Shown piece by piece: positions 58,792 through 64,000 of a stretch of 64,000 bases of DNA (position 1 is its first letter; every line of letters starts with the position of its first letter). The DNA comes from Owenia fusiformis. Lineage: Eukaryota > Annelida > Polychaeta > Sabellida > Oweniidae. The stretch spans positions 19,883,754 through 19,947,753 of the forward strand of contig CAIIXF020000011.1 of NCBI GenBank assembly GCA_903813345.2, given 5' to 3'. The notes below the pieces were generated by a model. That model had not been told where the DNA came from. It made no database searches and saw nothing but the letters and a program-made list of their open reading frames with translations. The translations under genes and the position numbers were made by a program.

Positions 58792-59431
58792 CACACAGAA
58801 ACATTCGGGAGAAATAAGGGATTATCGGGGACTTATTTCCAAATCCACAGATTAGTGTCAAAAGCAGTTATTTACAAGGCTATGATTTTAAATGGATAAT
58901 TGACTATTAAAACATGGGTTAAAGGCTAGTCCAAGTGCAGACCCGTACCAAGCTTATGTCATGTTATGTGGGGGGGGGCTGAACCCCGACAAGGGGGTTC
59001 ACATTTATGATCAAGAAAGCAACGTCCGAGTTATTTGATATTCCTAACCACTTAAAGAGGTGAATGAGCAAAACCTCCGTTGATTTTTAATTAATAAGTT
59101 CAATATAGACTCAATCCCGTTTTCCCATGATGATGCAATCAATGCAGCTGACGGGAAACAGACACTGTGTCATCAAATGTCTCAATCCAGTAATACGCAT
59201 TTATTTCCTCAAACTAAGATGAATATAACAGTTTCTTAAGAACAAAAACCGTAATCAGTTTTTATCAAGGGGGCTACTTTTCAAGAATCCAAGGGGGTTC
59301 ACTTTTGAAAACTTGGGTCCTAAAAACCACTTGAAACTGCTCAAAATGGTGAAAAGTTTAAACTGTATGATTTTGGGAGATTTGATGGTCGTTGAGGGGG
59401 TCGTTCGGGTGTACGCATCATTTCCGCGATC

Positions 59432-59735
59432 TGGGGGGGGGGAGAACCCCCCAGATCCCCTTATACTCGCTCTGAAATTGGTCAGAATGCATCAAATTAA
59501 ATTATGCTAAATTTTCGAAATTTGCTAGGGGAGAACCCCCCAGTTCTGGTCAGAATGCACCAAATGATGTTCAATTTTCGAAATTTTCTGGGGGGGAACT
59601 CAAACCCCCTATTCTCGCTCTGAAATTGGTCAGAATGCATCAAATTAAATGATGTTAAATTTTCGAAATTTGCCAGGGGAGAACCTCCCAGACCCCCATT
59701 TCTCGCCCAAAACTGGTCAGAATGCACCAAAGACG
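59432..59735. repeat. GC-rich tandem repeats, four units
   Basis: Units contain ggggagaaccccccag, ggtcagaatgca(t/c)caaa and aattttcgaaatttgc. Unit length alternates between about 63 and 92 bp. The long frames on both strands here result from the repeats. Confidence 0.85.
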
Positions 59736-62389
59736 TTCTTCCCCCCGGGTTCTTCCCCCAGACCGGGCCCAAGATCCCCCTTTCTCGCGCTTGTTCGCTG
59801 GGGGGGGGGGGGAGGGGGTACTGTCGGGGGTGGTTCGAGCCCCCTTACAAAAAGCTGGCTACGGGCATGGACGCATCCCCCATGGGAAATTCCCTGTGTG
59901 TGCCAATGGGGTGCGCGTCCGAGGAGGGGCGTATATAGTCCACGAACATCCTAAATATTCAGAAGTATCATTTGATAAATTCGATTTTTATCCTCCTCTC
60001 TTATCAGTTTTCTAATCCTAATTGATTAATTCGAGTTTTGCTTTCCCCTCATCAGTTGTCTCCTTCATCTTTTTGTATTAATTATTTGTTTTCCCTAATA
60101 GTTATAAATATAAAAGGAGTTCTAATTTTGGTATGTTTTGGGAATTTGGTTTTGATGTTAACATGCAAGGGAATTATCTCCCACTCCCCCTTCTATTTTG
60201 TAGACAATATACAAGTTAAATAGCAGCGATTTATTCCGTGTTTGAATTCACTTTTACAGGATGTGTATTTTCAATTAGACTTGCTGATTGTTCGATCATT
60301 TAATTTATCTGAAGCCATTAGACAAAACAATGTTTCAATTTTTAGAATATTTTTTGGCTTATATCATTTAAATACACAATTTCTTAGTGAGTTAGATCCA
60401 ATGGCTTCCCAAATCAGATTTCTATTTATCATTCCTCTCTTGAAACGGTCCGATTTAATTCAGTGTCGGGCCGAGGGCAAACCTTTGAATGATGAATATA
60501 TGTAATTGTTGATATTTTGAACGTACATGTATCAAGTTTAGATTCAAGGTACAAAATAACCAGTTAAGGTTTTTTCCAAGAGGTAGATAGTTTTGAGGGA
60601 AAAGAGTACTGTATATTCAAAATCCGGATCAAAACAACATTATATTGTTATTTGTTGTCCAGTTCTACGTATTAATGCCGAATTATGCTGTTTGTTAGCA
60701 ACATGATGTGGATTGATTTCTATATGGCAAGTTATTTTGATTTCAAAGGCCTATGGTAAATTATAGCTATTTATCAGAGATATCTAATATGCGGAATTAA
60801 AAATAGTACTTCATAAAACCTAACGCAACTCCATAGACTGCAATCAAAGCCCGGAATCAAGATAAGTCCCTTAAATATCCTGTCTGTGAAGAACCAAAAA
60901 CCGCAATCAAACAAGTATTATGTGGTCTAGATTAATGATCAAGGAAATCAATTCGTGGGAATCATTATTATTGAGTTGATTGTATTTTTTGTTTACAAGA
61001 AAACGTTTCGTGCATATTGTACATTTAAGGCTTGCGCTAACCTGATATGTGAGTGTGTGGGGGTTTTGTTGACAGATCGCGATTTGGATCCCCGGGTTCG
61101 GATCATAAATTATTTTCACCAAGGCGCTTGCACACTCGTGTATCATTTGTCAGTCTGTAAAATATTCGTCATCTGTTATTAAAGTTCAATGCGTTTCTGA
61201 ATCCCGCTATTTCATATCATAAAAAACTGCACGTAATGTCGTTAGTCATTTAGGCCTATATTTCGTAATTTATTCTTTAAGGTCTATCCGTTACACTTAA
61301 TTTCTCAGTTTCTAAACGTTTCATTCAATTTTGCTATAAAGGAGATTGAAGACTACAATTAAAGTGTATGTTTTACTAATCTTTTAACTTTTTTAAAAGT
61401 ATTGGATTTTTGGGAATAACGATGTTCGGAGTAATAGCGTGTCGCTCCCCCTCCCGCCCCCACTCATTTTTATGTGTTAAACCTCATTTGATTTTTCATC
61501 AATTATCGTTAAATCACACTCTTTAATACATATATAGCGTCCATTACTTATTGATCACCCCTCGTAAACAAATTCAAAATTATGTATCTTGGAGAAATAA
61601 AATATATATTTCATAATGAAAATATTAATTTATGCAGTTGGTCAGTATTGAATATTAAGTTTCACAGTCTGAAACCTCAAGGGCGGGAAATTGGATTAAA
61701 TAAAACGAAATATAAATACTTAGTCACATCATATCAGTGCAAACAATTAACTACATTTATTTTTCTATGCGATATACACCTGATATTGATATCTTTCCTC
61801 TGACAATGTGTAATCTCATGGTCCGTTGACATCATCAAACTTGTGATTAACCAAAAGAGACCAAAAAAGATTGTAATACGCATCGCAAAAGTCAACAAAT
61901 CTAACCGTTAAATAAACAAATTTAGTTGTTCGTCTGCTGGTCAGAACTTGGTATCCGATTCGGATACCGACTTTCTGAGAATACTAATGATATGTAGGAT
62001 TACCAGCCGTGATACTTTTCATAAAACAGGCATCTAGTTAGAAAATTATTGCAATTTTGATTAATATCGTCATTCACAGTATAACCCGCCTATGTTAATT
62101 AAAATATGCATTATTCATAAAATGTATAGACTAATATCATCTTTTCACTCTTGATTTGAATTGGTATCTTGTATCTAAAGTTGTCTTCATCTATATTATT
62201 GGATTAACATGAGCCTATGATGTAACCTAAATATATAAATACTAGTTGCCAGTCTACAAATTGAACATACAAAATGTAGCATATTCATTACACACTATAT
62301 TAATAGAACAAGGTAATCATGTCATACCAATAGTTAGACTGTTAACTTATATTAACACAAAAGAATAATACACGATAATTGAAAAAATA
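59736..62389. other. Intronic/intergenic, little recognised
   Basis: A single Tc1/mariner-type end (gatcacccctcg followed by ta) sits at 61553-61564 without a visible partner. A perfect short hairpin (ggtatccga/tcggatacc) lies near 61951. A plus-strand frame at 60242-60505 follows an acceptor-like tttacag but has no other support. Confidence 0.4.
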
Positions 62390-62528
62390 AACCTCGGTAT
62401 TCGGGGCTAAAATCCAAGGATACCTGTACCATTACTCCAGGATACGCTGCAATACCATATCGGATACCTGTACCATTACTCAATAATAACCACAACTACG
62501 ACCATAATAACAAGGTCAATACCGAGTT
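62390..62528. repeat. Small inverted/direct repeat unit
   Basis: ctcggtatt at the left is matched by aataccgag at the right. Inside, GGATACCTGTACCATTACT occurs twice, 46 bp apart. Confidence 0.7.
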
Positions 62529-62659
62529 TATTGCAAGTTATTTTATACGATTTTGTCTTGTGTAACATGCAACAAAATGGTGAGTTAGGGTAATATGCAA
62601 TATTAAATATGATATTTAATAAATAAAGATTCCTATATCATTCTATACTGGGGATATAA

Positions 62660-62752
62660 AAAAGCATGAGGGCATGGACTAACCCATACACATAATCTGG
62701 AAGGTAAAGCATGAGTGCATTATCAGAATGGGTTAGTACATGCACAAATGCT
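62660..62752. repeat. Hairpin, ~20 bp arms
   Basis: gggcatggactaacccat is matched inverted by atgggttagtacatgca, with a loop of about 45 bp. Confidence 0.65.
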
Positions 62753-63182
62753 TTCATTTCCATTCAAACATGACCATGCTCTAATTGAATTTCTCAACCA
62801 GTCAGAATGCAGCATAGCCAATAACAAACGTTCTCTATTTCTCCATAGATGCACAACCGTGCATTATTCAATCATCCGGGTGTCTATATAACAGCAAGTA
62901 TGGGTATTTTATGAACCCCAATCCTTGAATATGACACAGAAATTCAACTTTTATGTTCGATACTTTATTTCAGGCAGAGTATATCTTAGCCTTTGTTAAC
63001 CATTGAATTGAAAATTAAAGGCTTAAAGTCAGTTTATGATTGAATATGGGGGCTATTTAGTGTGATTCCAATGTCAGCATATACCTTGTTTCTTTATGAA
63101 TTATAAATCTTTTCATTGAAATTGTTGATTTTAATGAAGATTGTTAGAACTTGAAGACTATTGATCCAAATGGCATAAATAC

Positions 63183-63486
63183 AGGGTGTCAAATAAATTT
63201 ATTCTCCCCTCATTTAAACACCAACACAATGTTGCATAACTTTTTGTCTGCATGGTCATTGTATACATACTGTGTTATATGAAAACAAGTGGTGCAGATA
63301 TCATGTATGCAAGATGGGATATTAATCCTCTTTTTTTAATGTGAATTTGTGATATTTCATAAACCAAGCAAGGCATGCTGGGTACCCGATCATAGTCACT
63401 CATTTGTAGAAAATACTTAATTTTGTTTTTAGTTCAATTTATGTGCACCTTGCACACTTGATATCCACACCGCTTGTTTTCGTATA
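63183..63486. mobile_element. Partial MITE with CAGGGTGTCAAATAAAT end and internal hairpin
   Basis: The left end resembles the elements at 32998 and 47565 and is preceded by TA. An internal hairpin pairs 63281-63317 with 63450-63486 (gaaaacaagtggtg / caccgcttgttttc). No matching right end was found. Confidence 0.5.
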
Positions 63487-63682
63487 GCACAGTCTCCATA
63501 GAGATTAATTGTTCTTCTGAATACATGTTTAAGAATAAGTCATCATTGAAAAACTCCACAAGAAGTTTCAGATGAGTAGTCCAACCTTCTGTCCCGGCAA
63601 TAAATTTTTACCTATTGGCCCAATTTTGATTTTATTCTTTTCATACCATTTTAGGCAATTTAGTTTTATTCTTTTTTTCCAG

Positions 63683-63762
63683 GAATATGAGATGGAGTTG
63701 GTTCTTTACAATACCTGGCAAGTTTTATCAACCCCAATGAGACACTACCATGCAAGAAAATG
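63683..63762 (+). CDS. Coding exon of the gene beginning at ~52.7 kb (probable), unknown family
   Basis: A strong acceptor (ttctttttttccag) at 63682 and a strong donor (gtgagttt) at 63763 bound 80 bp. In phase 0 it reads EYEMELVLYNTWQVL, then STPMRHYHARK plus two bases. The density of Trp/Tyr/His and the good splice sites favour a real exon. A degraded relative at 55844 shows that this exon was duplicated. Joining to the ATG exon at 52842 is in phase but unproven. Further exons lie beyond the window. The family is not recognised. Confidence 0.5.
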
Positions 63763-64000
63763 GTGAGTTTAAATAATATGCAATCTTGTATGTATTGAAA
63801 ATAGTGCTGAAATGGTGGCCTAATTTCAATCTGGTTGATTTGATTAAAATACACATTTTCATTGAATCAAGATCTGGTTATTGAATATTAATGTAGTCAT
63901 TAGTAATTTTTCTTCTGAAAATCTTCTATGTAGTCTTTTCTACATACATTACAAGGCAAAATATTGGATGGATTAATCTAAGCTGACTACTTATTTGTTA
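63763..64000 (+). other. Start of the following intron
   Basis: It begins with the donor gtgagttt. The rest is AT-rich with no exon visible before the window ends. Confidence 0.4.

Larger units (their letters stand above)
57080..59210. repeat. ~125 bp inverted repeats 1.9 kb apart
   Basis: 57080-57205 (aaataaatgcgtattacggg ... catcatcatgggaaaacggg ... attgaactaattaatta) is matched inverted at 59087-59205 with about 90% identity by eye. The interval holds a short MITE, a dispersed repeat copy and several poly-G or poly-C runs. It is probably an old element with later insertions. Confidence 0.75.

Noticed and set aside
58469-58861. 130-codon minus-strand frame with a proline run
   Set aside because: The proline run is the translated 22-G homopolymer; no other support.
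59497-60015. Long GC-rich frames on both strands
   Set aside because: Generated by tandem repeats and G/C runs rather than genes.
60242-60505. 87-codon plus-strand frame after an acceptor-like tttacag
   Set aside because: Begins at TTG, AT-rich, no recognised motif; could be an exon but support is too thin to list.

Overview
The window reads as nuclear DNA of an invertebrate animal. It is AT-rich, gene-poor, has GT-AG introns of 0.3-5.7 kb, and is packed with inverted-repeat (MITE or foldback) transposons. One gene belongs to a transporter family that is mostly bacterial; from memory, it also occurs in some marine invertebrates. The abundance of tacatgta-type words would suit a mollusc-like or other marine lophotrochozoan genome, but the sequence alone does not fix the phylum.

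Layout. 0.4-1.2 kb: an eight-copy tandem array of a ~95 bp unit. 3.8-4.8 kb: a Tc1/mariner-like element ending 21 bp downstream of the stop codon of a minus-strand leucine-rich-repeat transmembrane receptor-like gene (4.87-7.1 kb). 8-25 kb: mostly MITEs, foldbacks and gene relics. These include two exon-like 3' coding ends on the plus strand (13.6 and 15.3 kb), a broken minus-strand C-terminal tail with PPxY and PDZ-type motifs (19.2 kb), a tRNA-Gly-like pseudogene and an 801 bp near-perfect palindromic element (23.4-24.2 kb). 25.7-26.6 kb: two diverged, inverted copies of one coding segment.

26.9-38.7 kb holds the clearest gene: a nine-exon YeeE/YedE (TsuA-type) thiosulfate or sulfur transporter-like membrane protein, reconstructed at 445 residues with every exon junction in phase. 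Its 5.65 kb fifth intron carries three inverted-repeat elements. The largest is ~4.7 kb with ~595 bp terminal inverted repeats and encodes an unrecognised Cys/His protein with three internal repeats.

38.7-52.7 kb is mostly repeats: a LINE relic, several TA-flanked or foldback elements, a promoter-like region with a small ORF at 43 kb, and two MITE families with apparent 5 bp and 7 bp target duplications. A probable plus-strand gene starts at ~52.7 kb with an exon ending exactly at ATG. A coding exon at 63.68 kb may belong to it, and a degraded copy of that exon lies at 55.84 kb. The rest, to 64 kb, is intronic or intergenic, with GC-rich tandem repeats and a 22-G run.

No operon-like or functional gene cluster is evident. 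The genes appear independent, and transposon insertion is the main architectural theme.
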